DNA of 64,000 nucleotides from Sphagnum compactum. Taxonomy: Eukaryota > Bryophyta > Sphagnopsida > Sphagnales. The number at the start of each line of letters is the position of its first letter. The stretch's first letter is position 1. The notes beneath the pieces were generated by a model, which was not told where the DNA came from, did not search any database, and worked only from the letters and a program-made list of their open reading frames with translations. The stretch is taken from contig OZ234493.1 of NCBI GenBank assembly GCA_965153455.1, positions 31,052,213 through 31,116,212 of the forward strand, in the 5' to 3' direction. The position numbers and the translations under genes are program-made. Shown here piece by piece: positions 47,004-58,300 of the stretch.

Positions 47004-48727
47004 AACTAGCTAGCTGCATCCTATGAAGCTGCTGGTATATATCTAGTATCTACAACAGCAGGAGCTGCAGCACTGGCCGTTTACGAGTCTAAGAGCATCT
47101 CCAGCGGTGCTCAGTATGTGACCTTGGGAAAACAATTTTCTCTCATCCAACTTTAGTTATTTACTTTTGGTTTCTATCCCCACCCATAAAACTAATTGGG
47201 ATTGCAAATAGGTGGGAGACTACTAATAGTGCGCAAGCAATCCACCTCGAACTATCTAGTCAATCACCAGCGCCTGTTAGGCTTTGCTCACATGAGTCAA
47301 GCTTACCAACCTCAGCAAATTGTGCAAAAATTAATGCTGAGCCAAATTGACATGTTTTGACTTTTCTTCATCCCATTTTAATTTTTGTAGGGTCCTATAC
47401 TGAGCAAGTCTGCTGGAGTTGCTCTAAAGTTGGATCATGCATAGATGAATCAATAGTATATGCAATTTCTAGAAATTCATGAGCCAGCTCCCCAGCTGAG
47501 AATTTGGCTAACATGATTAGCTTCAGTACTAGAAGTTATGTATAGGGGAGGAAATCCCTTTGAGGGTCTTCATGGATTATAAGCCTTGGCCAGGCCCCAA
47601 AATCCAGGATTGCTTCCCCAACATGATGAACTTTTCAAATTTATGAAATCTTACTAAATGGAAGCTACCTGTTTTAAGATTTGTGAAATTTGAAACATTT
47701 GTCTTGCATGAGGCACTTCAAATTACACAAGCAAAATTTAAGGGACCATTATGTGCAGGGTAAAGCACAAGGGTGAGGGCATTACCAAAATGAAGGCCCA
47801 CATGAGGGGACAGGTAGCCGAGGGGTGACCTGATTTCAATAACGGCCTTTCCCCAAGAGTTGTACCCAATGTAAAACTGGGCCACAGAAACTTTCCAGAA
47901 TGGAAAAAGCCCGTTGCAAAATGAAATTTTCTTCTCAGGACGGAGGAAAATTTTTGCTTACAACTGACCTTCCAAATAACATTAGCAAATTTTTTTGAAG
48001 TCTTAACGGATAGGTGAAGGATCTATCAACTGACCTTTCTCTTCAGATAGGCAGCTACAATGATAAAGACAGTGAGAAGGGACAGGCTGATGGATAACTT
48101 TCACTCAATGAAAGTTACTCTGACAAGTTGGAGAGTACCTTCGAAATTGTCTTAATTGTTATTGCTGTGACATCGCTGACATAAGATTTCTTCAGCCCAG
48201 CTAGGGACCAACATACATTTTCTGAACTGCTGTGCTGCTGTGTTTAAGCAGGTGCACACACAATCGGACAGGCTCACTGCAACAGCATCATCAATCGAAT
48301 CTATCCACATGTGGATCCTCAGTACCCCAAGTATTACAGCAAGCAGTTGGTGGCCAACTGCACAGACAACGGGAGCTTCCATCTACCCAACTACGACAAC
48401 AACACGCAGTTCTTCAACGACCCAGTGACGCCGCTCAAATTCGACAACCAGTACTTCATCAACCTGAAGAACAACTTGGGTCTCTTCACTTCGGACGAGT
48501 CTCTCTTCAATGACCCTCGCACCGTTAAACTGGTGGACTACTATGCAAGCCACCAGAAGGCTTTCTTTGAGCAATTCGGTATCTCTTTGCGAAAGATGGG
48601 CAAGATCAGTGTCCTCACTGGTTCTCAAGGTCAGATCCGCAAACAGTGTTGGGTGCGAAACTCTGACAATGCTGACCCTGCTCTTGACCCCATCTCCCTC
48701 AACTTCACGGACAGCACCGCCAGTTGA
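46040..48727 (+). CDS. Class III (secretory) heme peroxidase, three exons
   Basis: Exons 46040-46603, 46777-46942 and 48252-48727 give 401 residues. These enzymes are secreted and use hydrogen peroxide to oxidise phenolics in the wall, as in lignin or suberin cross-linking. A hydrophobic signal segment lies at residues 23-44 (MLNGFLFSGVFILLLLVS), followed by a basic linker unusually long for the family (RVIPRTRRS). The catalytic domain starts at FDFYKKTCP (C89). The distal site is RLFFHDCF (R116, H120) and the proximal heme ligand is H246 in LSGAHTIGQAHC. All eight conserved cysteines are present: C89, C122, C127, C168, C174, C253, VANCTDN and KQCWVRN. Several N-glycosylation sequons are present. 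The usual LPAP motif reads LPAF at 215-218. Exon 1 spans what is often two exons in plant peroxidases. ATG 46106 is an alternative start that removes 22 residues before the signal. Confidence 0.93.
46604..46776 (+). other. Peroxidase intron 1
   Basis: Donor AAAGTG/GTACGT and acceptor TTGCAACAG at 46776 define a 173-base phase-0 intron. The join gives the family sequence KV/AGGP, matching the usual xLAGGP. Confidence 0.9.
46968..46999. repeat. (CT)n microsatellite in peroxidase intron 2
   Basis: About sixteen CT dinucleotides, 25 bases after the intron 2 donor site. Confidence 0.9.
47093..47424 (+). mobile_element. Tourist-like MITE (332 bp) inside peroxidase intron 2
   Basis: Left end GAGCATCTCCAGC and right end GCTGGAGTTGCTC are inverted repeats, extending inward to TGCTCA and TGAGCA. 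The element is flanked by TAA at 47090-47092 and 47425-47427, the 3-bp target duplication typical of PIF/Harbinger-derived Tourist MITEs; GAGCATCTCCA-type ends are common in plant MITEs. No coding sequence. A truncated relative lies at 10213-10366 upstream of the AVT3-like gene. Confidence 0.88.
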
Positions 48728-49508
48728 GAAGAAGATCGATTCTATGATCTCAATCCGTTTTATCTACAAGCAAATTATTCAAACAATAACACAATCAACC
48801 AAGCAGCTGTATTCTTGTACAAAGTACTAAAATTATGGAATCTCCGAATGTGCCCCCATGTTTTGTTGCAGTAGCTAAGCTCATTGTGGCTATGTTACTG
48901 AAGAAATCGCTACTGTTAATATAGGACACCACATGTCAACAATAGGGGGATCTATTGTGAAATCCACATAGATTTTTGTCTGTCTTAGGTACAGGAATGT
49001 GGATTCAGCTGTAAGATTTAGTTGAAATCTAATTCAGATTTTGGTGCCTCAGGGAGAATTGATTATTAGGGACGTTGAACACTTGGAAACTAGAAACCGA
49101 AATTACTTCAAAGAAACAAGGTTCATGCAACAATTTAGAAGTACTTACCTTTTGTTTGAAAAAATGTTACCATTTTTCTAGGGCAGGGCATTATTAGTTA
49201 GCTCTTGTTGTTATACTGTGCCGGCCCTTTGTTTGGTTTGGGTTTCAAGTAAAATGAGATCTTGACACTAATATGATTTTGTCAAAGGGAGTTTGAGAAA
49301 TGTGTGAGTGTCCCTTGCTTGACTCTCTGTGTCTGGTAGCTGCAACCACTGGCCCCCATTATTATGGGTACATGATCTCATTGGAACTGGTAGAATTGAA
49401 ATCTACCCAGATGTGCTGTTGAATGATCCTCTTGGAGTCTGATAGTGGAGATCTTGCATTGTCTTTGAATCTCCAGCTTGCCATTCATGCAATTGTAGTG
49501 GCAACAAT
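48728..49508. other. 3' flank of the peroxidase gene
   Basis: The first 100-150 bases are probably 3' UTR; no clear AATAAA signal is seen. No further gene. Confidence 0.5.
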
Positions 49509-50099
49509 AAAGTTATCCATAAAGTCAGGCGATTAGGGGGCGAGAATGGCCAGTTTTGGCATAATAGGGAATCAAATGTGTAACTAGGAATGAAATTTTA
49601 CAAAATGAAATAACTGGGACCCAAACTAGTTTTTCACCAATTTTGGTGGTAAACTGAGGGCAACTTTAGTGAGGGCCCAAGACCAAAAAGTGGCAAATTG
49701 AGGCTAAACCTACATGGCACATGTTTTGGAGGGAAAATCAATTGGTTCGGGCCCAAAAAACAGTGCTAAAAGGAGAGCTCCTGATTTGGAGAGTCAAGAA
49801 TCAGGCTAGGGACCAAAGGTCCAACTCAAGGATTCAATTTGCTTCAAATCACTCCAAATTGGTTCCTAGGAAATTGGACCCTGGACCCTCGTCTAAAGTG
49901 GGCCTGAGTTTCAACCCCTCTTTCCTTTTTCCTGAGCGCCTCCACTGCTGCTACATATATTTTCACTGCTCCTACCTGTACAACTACTACAATTACTCTC
50001 AAACCTTGCGCTGAGATTTAATAAAATTTCCTTAGTTTGTGGATACCCCTGAAAGAGGGGATAATGGGTGAAAGAGAGGGTGACTTTAGGGATAACTTT
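49509..50099 (-). mobile_element. TIR element copy D, inverted and carrying a nested insertion
   Basis: Ends AAAGTTATCCATAAAGTCA and TGACTTTAGGGATAACTTT match the termini of copies A-C, and the interior is their reverse complement: GGCGATTAGGGGGCGAGAA near the left, GAGCGCCTCCACTGC and TTTTCACTGCTCCTACCTG toward the right. Flanks AAT (49506-49508) and AAC (50100-50102) may be a decayed 3-bp duplication. The element is 591 bp because 245 bp of unrelated sequence interrupts it at 49659-49903; without that it would be about 346 bp. Confidence 0.82.
49659..49903. mobile_element. Nested 245-bp MITE inside TIR element copy D
   Basis: The interruption begins GGCAACTTTAGTGAGGGCCC and ends GTCTAAAGTGGGC, whose reverse complement is GCCCACTTTAGAC, so the ends are imperfect inverted repeats. 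It is flanked by CTGAG on both sides (49654-49658 and 49904-49908); CTGAG occurs only once at this place in the uninterrupted copies, which supports a 5-bp target duplication. No coding content. Confidence 0.75.
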
Positions 50100-50102
50100 A
50101 AC

Positions 50103-53100
50103 ATTCGGCTTGTTCTAGATGCTATTTGTGACCATATATAGAACTTTAGTCCCCTCCATACCTCTTGATTTGCAAATTCCCAACCTTTGATTCTATGGGC
50201 CTCTCTTGTGGGTGTGTTGTTGTTGTTGGCCTATGGGCTCTAGAAATTTTCTTCATCACCAACTTCTCCTTTTTAGGGCACCATCCCTGCTACAAAAAAG
50301 AACGTATCCATCAGTACCAATCTGAGCAGCTCCAGATCTCTGATAAAGATCACAACTGGGTCCTAATATTTTATGTCCAACACAATAGATTTTGAAATTT
50401 TCATTTTGAAAAACAAAATATTTAAGAATTGGATCTCTCCTCCAAATTCATAATGGACAATTTGAAAGAGATCATGCCATGAACCTAGTTTCAAAAGGAC
50501 CAAGTGGTGTGCCACATTGTGTCTCCGCCCTAATCAATGGGTCGAATTGATTATGAAATAGAGTGAAATTGCAGATGATATAACTCATGAACTCCGAGAA
50601 GAATAAACAAAGCAGCTCATCACATAATTTCTCTTTTCCTGGCCTTTATGGCAAGTTGAAACAAACTTCCATGAGAAGTGCCAATTGGAACCATGTAACA
50701 TGGGTAGGTAAGTTGAACTGAAAAACCACTAAAAACTATTTTAAAACCCTAAAGAGCACAAACAAGGTAATGGCTATCACTCACACATTGATCCAAGTTC
50801 AATCAGTCTAGCAGGTATGGACAATTGTGGGATAGGAGAGAATAGCAATAAAAGAATGCACCCAAGCATCACAGGCCTCTCTCTTAGTAGTTACTGGCTT
50901 TGAAATCTTGTGGTCATGAACATGATGGTATTAGAGATGATGGGTCAATAGTGGACAACAAGTGATCTATCATTGCTTCTTGATTGTCCATTTGGTAACC
51001 CATGTTACTTGAGCAACTTCAGTATGTGTAGTATATATATAGTTTGTGTGCTTTTATTTCACAAGTTTAATATACTTTTCACACTTATTATTACTAGGGC
51101 TACTACTAGTGCACAAACTTCTTCTTGCTTGTGTTAAAGCCATTAGGCTAGACCATGCTGGATGCAAGGACACATCCATGAAATGTCACCTAGGTATCCA
51201 GTATTTAATGAGACCTAACTAAATGTGTTGGAAGGAGGTCCACATGTCATAACAGGTCTGGTATACATGATGCCCTAGTGGGCACTAAGTTAGGTCACAT
51301 AATCCTTGGCAGTATGTCATATATAGACATGAGGAGAACCCTACCCAAGGTAGCCTCCTATCTTTTAAGGACCAAGACTTGGTGACTTCACAGCTAATAA
51401 GGCGCCCTTCTGATGAGTGAAAAGCTTCATAGAGAGACCCACTCCCTTTATATGACCATATTAAATAAGATTGGCTATTCAGCATGTGGCCTTTCATGGA
51501 AACACACCTTAACCAACATGCTCCTAGTAAATTAATCTCCAAAAATCATGTGAATATTCCAGGTTGTGACAATTGTTCTCATTCCCAAGCCCAATTACTT
51601 GACCCTTGATGAATGAGCATAATGGTACATTTGATTACACAAGGTAAGGTATACCCGCATCCTTTCACTAGGTCTTACCTCATAGTTTCTATCTCTGAAG
51701 GAAGGTTGTTTGTTTGTTTGTCACTCGTGTTTATGTCTCCCAAACCATGGCACCTCTTGTTGTGTTCTTCATTGTGTTGAAAAACCCTCGATGAATAGGG
51801 GTGCATCAAGTTGGTTTCATAAATGTTTCCACTTATGGTTGAGAAATTATTGAATATAGAACAATGTTTTTATTGAAATTTAATTTTAATCAATATTGAA
51901 AATTGTAGGGGAACTTGGGCACGCTCTTGGTACTGTTGGAAGGCCCCTCAGTGAATAGGATTTAATGTTCAAGTGATTTGGAAAATTTTAGACTTAAGGT
52001 GCAATTTTGAGTAGTTTTTGTCATTCAATATTCAATTAAATTGCAAAAAGTGGTTTTGAAAGGAAAGGTTAATTGGGTAACCAGTTCACATATGGGCCAA
52101 GGGCACACACTACCCTAGTTTAGGTGGAAAAGGGGTATGCCCAACATTACTATGAACTAGACTTATTGTGGGTATATTGATTGGGTATGTGAACACATAT
52201 TGACATGTCAATCACATAAAAATAATTAAAGTTTTTTTAAATATATGTTTGTAAGATAAGGGGAAATGTTATATATGTGTTGCAAAATTATCATTTATTC
52301 TATATGGCAAATGGTAGACAATCCAAATGGGTTCTAAAGGTATAAAAATAATAATTTTATATTCAAGCTACAACATGCAAAGACTAGAAATAAAACACCA
52401 AAAATAAAAACATTTAGTAATTAGTCAACATAAGTCAAACAAATTTGTCATAACCAATCACATTGCAATATGTGAAATTGCATATAAATTATAGGATGAT
52501 TATCGTAATTTGATAATTTATTTATCAAATTCTACAATTGCCCAACCCAAATAAATGCAAATTTCAAATAAACACCAATAGCCAAGTAAATGGGAAAAGA
52601 AATAGGGTACATGTGAAATGTTCACTACCTTACCTTAAAGTTAGTTTCATCATTAAATAATCCTTTAAATATCGAAATGAAATTTTGTGAAAATATGAAA
52701 TTGAAGTGTCGAAAACATAGTTTTCTTTTTCAATTTTGTGAGGTTGGTGGTATTTTAATGATCATAGGCAAGAAAATTTTGCCAAATTTTGCCAAATTTT
52801 GCTACATATCATGAAGGAAAGTAGAAAAATTTAAAGATTCCTACTTTAGATTGGTGCTAAAACCTATAGTCTAAATGTGATGAATTCAAACATTTTTTTC
52901 TCCAAATATGGCAATTTGGGGCCATTTTTCCATTAAAACCTTTGTACACTTGACATGGCACTTTGATTTGTCACCACAATGCAAAAATTCACCACAAAAA
53001 CAAACACTAGTTGAAATCATCATAATTATTGTATGTAACAATTTGAAAATTTTCACAATTCATATAACAATATCATAGTAAACAACTATAGATATGAAAT

Positions 53101-53215
53101 AATAATAACACTACTACAAATCTCGTCTTTTATGATTGGATTCTAGTCAAAACAAACATTTGGACAAACTAATTTTATAATAAAAAAACAACCAATAGTT
53201 TGAAACAACATAACA
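50103..53215. other. Gene-free DNA, about 3.1 kb
   Basis: No supported gene. A GTTTGTTTGTTTG-containing segment near 51690-51850 shares short phrases (GGTTTCATAA, CCCTC-ATGA) with 58850-59340, suggesting an old dispersed repeat. After 51800 the DNA becomes strongly AT-rich. Confidence 0.5.
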
Positions 53216-53317
53216 TGTTAGTCATTTTAGACATGATTGAATTACTAGTTATGTACATTGTGTCATGTTTATTTTGATTGAAAATAAATAATTCCATCAT
53301 GTCTAAAATGACTAAAC
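53216..53317. repeat. Inverted repeat with 29-bp arms
   Basis: Left arm TGTTAGTCATTTTAGACATG... (53216-53244) and right arm ...CATGTCTAAAATGACTAAAC (53289-53317) are reverse complements with about three differences, separated by 44 bases. Foldback sequence without coding content. Confidence 0.75.
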
Positions 53318-53507
53318 ATTAAAATAGGTGCTAGTTGATATTGTTGACTAATTGGTAGCATAAATCATGATTATGATTTTTTTTATTTTTTTAAATTAAA
53401 TGATAAATAGGTAAACTTCTTCGAATCTTTGATGGGTTTAACAAACCTCACCACACCTTTTTTGAATTTAAATAGAATTCCCTGAATTTTCACCAAGCCA
53501 ATGCAAA

Positions 53508-54005
53508 CCTCCCCTAGCTTAGGTAGGCTTCCATGAACCTCCTCAAGCCTAGGTAGGCCTCCTTAAACCTCCCCAAGCTTAAGTAGGCTTCTCCAAACCT
53601 CCTTGAACCTAGGTAGGGCTCCTTGAAGCTAAGTAGGGCCTAGGTAGGCTTTCCCAAACCTCCTTAAGCCTAAACAACCTACCTACCAATTTACTTGCTT
53701 AATTTACCCACTTACATTCCTACTTACCTATTTGCCTACATAGTTATAACCTACCTACTTACTTATTTCTCTACCTTTTTAGTTATAACCTAAACCTACC
53801 TACTTACTTACTTCTCTACCTTCTTAATTATAACCTAAACCTTCCTACTTACTAATTATTATACCTTTTTAATTATAACCTAGCTATAACCTACTTACCT
53901 ATTTACCTTTTTACCTACATAGTTATAACCTACCTACTTAATAACTTATCTACCTTCCTAGCTATAACTTACATACTTATCTACTCAATTATCTATTTCT
54001 TACCT
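53508..54005. repeat. Tandem repeats: 30-bp units, then CCTA-rich units
   Basis: From 53508 to about 53665 five units of 30 bp start CCTCC and contain CCTAGGTAGG (starts near 53508, 53538, 53568, 53598). From about 53690 to 54005 looser units contain TTATAACCTACCTACTTACTT. Both are AGGTAGG/CCTACC derivatives like the block at 22-23 kb. Confidence 0.8.
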
Positions 54006-54789
54006 ACCACTACACCAAAATGCCTCCTAATTCATTCTGGGTTTCACTAAATTTTGAGAGAATTTGGACATTTTTACCATGGTGAAATTCGTTGACTCCT
54101 AATGAACATGGACCAGTTGTTATAAACAATGAATTGGTTCACTAGTACCTAGTGAAACAAGGTTACCTTCAAATGAAATACAAATTTACCAAACCATTCA
54201 CTTGTTAGTTAATTAACTAGACAACATGGAAATCAATTAAATTTAAATTATTTAATATATAATATTATTGATAATTTCATGATTTTTAAACCTATGAATT
54301 ATTAACATGTGTCACTACCTAGGCTAAGTTAAAAACATAACCTAGGTACATAGGCCACGTAATCAACCTAAGCACCCACTCTAAAAAATTAGATAGGAGA
54401 ATATTCGATCAACTTACCATTGTTGACAACACACATCACTTGTGAGGTTTGGTCCCTTAACCTTTAAAAAGGAAGCAACACTTGTACCATCAAGCCACCC
54501 CACTTGTTGTGATATTATTTTACATTTCATTCTATTTTTCAAATACTTAAACATTAAGAAAAATTAAAAACTTTGAAAATTCATATCTTCTTAGGATTTT
54601 GTTCAAATGAAATGATTCAAGTTTACTTTTTTTTTTAATTCAATAATGTACATAATTACATTTATTTCCTTCTGAAAGTGTAAAATCATTTGAACAATTT
54701 TTTTTATTTGAATATCAGTATTCAATAACATTTCAATGACCATTCTTTTGAAAAAGAAAATGTTTAATAAATGGATAAAATTTTTACTA
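54006..54789. other. Gene-free AT-rich DNA
   Basis: No coding or RNA gene recognised. Confidence 0.5.
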
Positions 54790-55390
54790 TTGCCTATGTT
54801 AAGTTACTTTCAGCTATTATAGGGCTACTTTTCATTAATCTAAATTATTTCACCCTACATTATTTATGGCTATTGATAGTTATTTTCAATTATTTTTGGC
54901 TATTTTTGGTTATTTCACCCTAGGTTACTTTTGATTATTCTAAGTTATTTTTTGTTATTTTAACCTATTTCACCTTAGGTTATTTTTGGCTATTGTAAGT
55001 TATTTTTGGTTATTTTGCGTTATTTTTGGCTATTATAAATTATTTCACCCTAAATTATTTTTGGCAATTCTAAATAATTTTAATATATGGTTGTTGCTAG
55101 TTATTCTATTGGTGGCTATTGTTTGTTCTTGTATCAGGGCTATTGGTGACTATTAATAGTTATTCTATTAGTGGTTATTAGTAATTATTTTATTGGTGGT
55201 TATTAATGGTTATTTTATTAATGGTTACTAGTAATTATTCTATTAGTGGTTATTGGTGGTTATTATAAGCTAAATTACCATGGGCTATTAATGGCTATTG
55301 GTGATTATTCTATTAATCGATATTAATAGTTATTATATTGGTGGTTATCAATGGCTATCATATTACTAGCTATGATATTAATGGTTATTG
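54790..55390. repeat. Low-complexity GGCTATTRNTRGTTATT block
   Basis: About 600 bases of variants of TTATTTTTGGCTATT and TGGTTATTAATGG in irregular succession, without a fixed period. The LTR at 55391 is inserted at its right edge. Confidence 0.75.
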
Positions 55391-55745
55391 TGTCATGCCC
55401 GTATGCATGGCTTCATATATGACGGCCGGTTACGGGCATGCCAATCATGCCTTTTAAGGTTAATGTATGTTCTTAGGATTAATGTACATTTTTAGGTTAT
55501 TGTACGCTATTAGGCGTTTTAAGGTTATGGCTTGTTTACGATTTCAGCTTGTTGGTGTCTGTATAAAAGGCCAAGCTCTTCCCTTCTCTTATTAGTTTTT
55601 CTAGAATCTTTTTGTCGAGGAGAGTTTTTTCCATAGTCAGATTAGATTTTTAGATGCTCACGGCAACTATTACACGACCATCGTTTACATACACTACGTT
55701 TTCTTCCCTTCTTTACAATTTAATTCTAGAAAAACTACTTTTTGT
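55391..55745 (+). mobile_element. LTR of a gag-bearing retrotransposon (copy 1)
   Basis: Starts TGTCATGCCCGTATGCATGG and aligns along its whole shown length with the sequence at 63665 to the window end. Shared landmarks are GGGCATGCCA, a TATA box, AGGC(C/A)AAGC(T/C)CTTCCCTTC, TTAGTTTTTCTAGAAT, TAGATGCTCAC, TTACACGACCA and CGTTTACATACACT. By eye about four bases in five agree, apart from an extra 25 bases or so before the TATA box. The true right edge is unknown because copy 2 is cut by the window; a possible end is the CTAACCA at about 55890, followed by ATGGAG. Confidence 0.82.
55562..55568 (+). promoter_or_regulatory. TATA box within the LTR
   Basis: TATAAAA in the 5' LTR, conserved as TATATAAAA at 63815-63823 in the second LTR copy. 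It would mark the U3/R promoter of the retrotransposon. Confidence 0.7.
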
Positions 55746-56029
55746 TGCTTAATGTTGAAAGCGGCAGATTTTTTTAGCAATAAATTTTTGGGTTTCTTTT
55801 TGCTATTGGTGTGTTACTACTGGTGTTGTTCTTACTGCTAGTGTTGCAACTTCTAAAGGGAGCTTGTGCTGTTACACCTCTGCTAACCAATGGAGTCGAG
55901 ATCGGAAGAGCTAGGAAGAGTGAGACCAAACGGGGGAGTGACACATCTTAGAGCAGGTTTCAAAGCCTTTTTTTTCTTTCTCTCTCTTTTTTTTTCGCGC
56001 ATACAGACATAGGATGATAAGTAAGGAAA
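55746..56029. other. Retrotransposon leader region
   Basis: Lies between the LTR and the gag remnant. It may contain the end of the LTR and the primer-binding site, but no unmistakable tRNA complement is visible. Confidence 0.45.
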
Positions 56030-58300
56030 AAAAATTTGGGGCATGGGACAACACCATGTCCTCGAATGATGAGAGCACTACCGTTCAGCCAGAGCCAAGG
56101 TATCAACTACGAAGTAACACACAATCATTTGAGCCGTTTTCTTTAAGCTCATAATCTTCATGACGGTACCATCAAGCGTCTACAACGCCACCGTCATCTA
56201 GTACAATTCCTACCATTCAGGTTCAGGTTACATTACATCAACGATACATCAGAGTCCATTTGGAGGGGTTAATCAATGGGGTACGCTTATTGCCGCACCT
56301 GCTTTCACACCATCACCGTATATTTCATTGCAAGCCATTACCTCTACACCCATATACACCATGGAGGTCAGCAATTCTTCTGGGAGAATTGAAAAATTTA
56401 GTGGTAGGCCAGGTACACATTTCTTTGAGGGAATTCACGGCAACTTTCTTAACTGTGGTTTGTGAATTGGAGCTCAAGTATGGTGTTAATTACACCGAGG
56501 CGTTCGCATTCAAACAACTTGCCCGTTATGTGCACTATGAGGCATTGGATGTTTACGAACAACATTCTTCAAGGATTTTGGGCGTCAACCAGATCCCCAA
56601 TCCAGCTTATGCCACAGCTATCACCACCGCCTCTCAAGCAGCACTGCAAGCTGCCATTTCACATCATGGGATTGTGCCCAATAATCCGAATCCGACGCCT
56701 ACTTTAGTAAACCTTTCTCCTCAACAACTCATTGTTGCTACTGTAAACATCCCTCCCACCATCAATGCATCAGCTTTTGCTGATCCAGTGGGGGAATTCT
56801 TTCGAATTCTTGAGCTGGAATTTTCGGTCAAAAGTTCTGAAAAAATTCTGTAGTTCGCCACCTTCTCTCAGCCGAAAGAGGAAACCCTCAAGATGTTTTA
56901 CAAAAGGCTTCTCAAGCTCAAAGAGAATACTCAGAGCATCACAGACGTGGAAGTTGCCCATCGGTATCTTCGTTCGTTGCAAGGTACTCCGACATTGCAT
57001 GCGCATGTTTTGCAACGGGTTTTTGTAAAATTTGGAGACCCATCCATTTTGCTAATGTGTACAACATTTTTGAAAAGCTGGAATTGGCTCATGCACACTA
57101 TGAGGCCAGTACTATGAGGCCTCCATCACATTCAAGGTTTCAGCCTCCACCAGCTGCACCAACCAGATCATCACATTCTTTTTCAAGGGCTAAAGCAGTG
57201 CGCTCGGTTGCACCCATCCTACTTTCTTGCAACTATTGTGGCAATCCTGCTCACAAAGTTAGTGAGTGCAACATTCCTTCCTAGGATTTCCTTTGTGATT
57301 ATTGTGGGAAAGAGGCACATTAGGAAGCTGTTTGTATTGCCAAGTTCTCGAAACGTAAGCAACTCCGATTACCACGGTAAAATCTCCCAGCATCTTCCAT
57401 TGCCCCTCAACCAAAAGCCAAGGCACCTCGGCCTTCCACTTAAGCTTTCCCCACCAACGATAATTCTAGTAAAAATGATAAGAAGAAGGAGCACAACGCT
57501 AACAAGAGGGAGGTGCTTCAAGCCCATACCACTCAAGTTCAAACTCTACAACATGAACTCGAATCATTGAAAGCCCAACTTGCTGCAAATCTTCCCAACC
57601 AACTAGTCATGCCCAACCTGTACAAGGTTCAGGAGCACGGGAGGGACCTCCTAGGTCATTTTATGGCCTCCAACACGATGCCATGGTTGGGGAGTATGTT
57701 CTTTCTAGTGCACACAATTTTAATCTCACACCAGAATTTGCCATTTCTTTTTGCCCTTCCTACTTCGCGACACAAAAGGCTAGTGTGGCACCTAGAGTTT
57801 CTGCCACTAGGCAGGTAATTTAGACTGATGGACTCCTATCTAGTTCAAGTATTATTACCAAGGCTAAAGGAGCTCGAGCAATCATGCCACAATCTTATCA
57901 TCCTCTCAACACGGAAGAAGAACTCACTTTTGTTGGCGAGAAGGGAGGAGATTATTACACCACAAGCTGTTAAGGCATCAAATTTTCGTGTCCCAGGAGT
58001 ACATGTACATAAGGAAAACACACAATTTTCCACTGATCAGCTTATGGAGTGCCAACTTCAAATGCGTGAAGTGGCGTAAAAGATTGTGAGTACACCGTTG
58101 TTTAGTTTTCAAGATTTGAAGTTAAACACCAGGGACAAAATTGCAGTACTAAAAGATACCCTAAACACTACATTAGGTCCTCTACCAATCCCTAATCCAC
58201 ATGCTACAGGGGTCCCATCTTTTGTTGTTCATCAACACCACGAAAGGAGGAGAAAGTGTATGTTGTTTAAGCTTGCCCTATTCTTGTGTTTTTTTATTTA
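56030..58300 (+). pseudogene. Decayed gag-like retrotransposon polyprotein with two zinc knuckles
   Basis: Successive frames keep the order of a gag protein. The capsid-like part includes YTEAFAFKQLARYVHYEALD (about 56490), GVNQIPNPAYATAITTASQA (about 56585) and DPVGEFFRILELEFSVKSSE (about 56785). After a stop at 56851-56853 comes FYKRLLKLKENTQSITD (about 56895), then FEKLELAHAHYEAS. Two CX2CX4HX4C zinc knuckles follow: CNYCGNPAHKVSEC (about 57230) and CDYCGKEAH-EAVC with a stop inside (about 57295). Downstream are KAPRPST and a coiled-coil-like LQHELESLKAQLAANL (about 57550). Reading breaks into other frames until about 58300. No protease, reverse transcriptase or integrase motif is visible in the 1.5 kb beyond, so the element looks gag-only or is truncated. 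Confidence 0.78.

Larger units (their letters stand above)
46943..48251 (+). other. Peroxidase intron 2
   Basis: Donor TTTCAG/GTGGGT and acceptor TTTAAGCAG at 48251 give a 1309-base phase-1 intron that splits the glycine codon of LSGAHTIG, a standard position in the family. It contains a CT microsatellite and a complete MITE. Confidence 0.92.
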
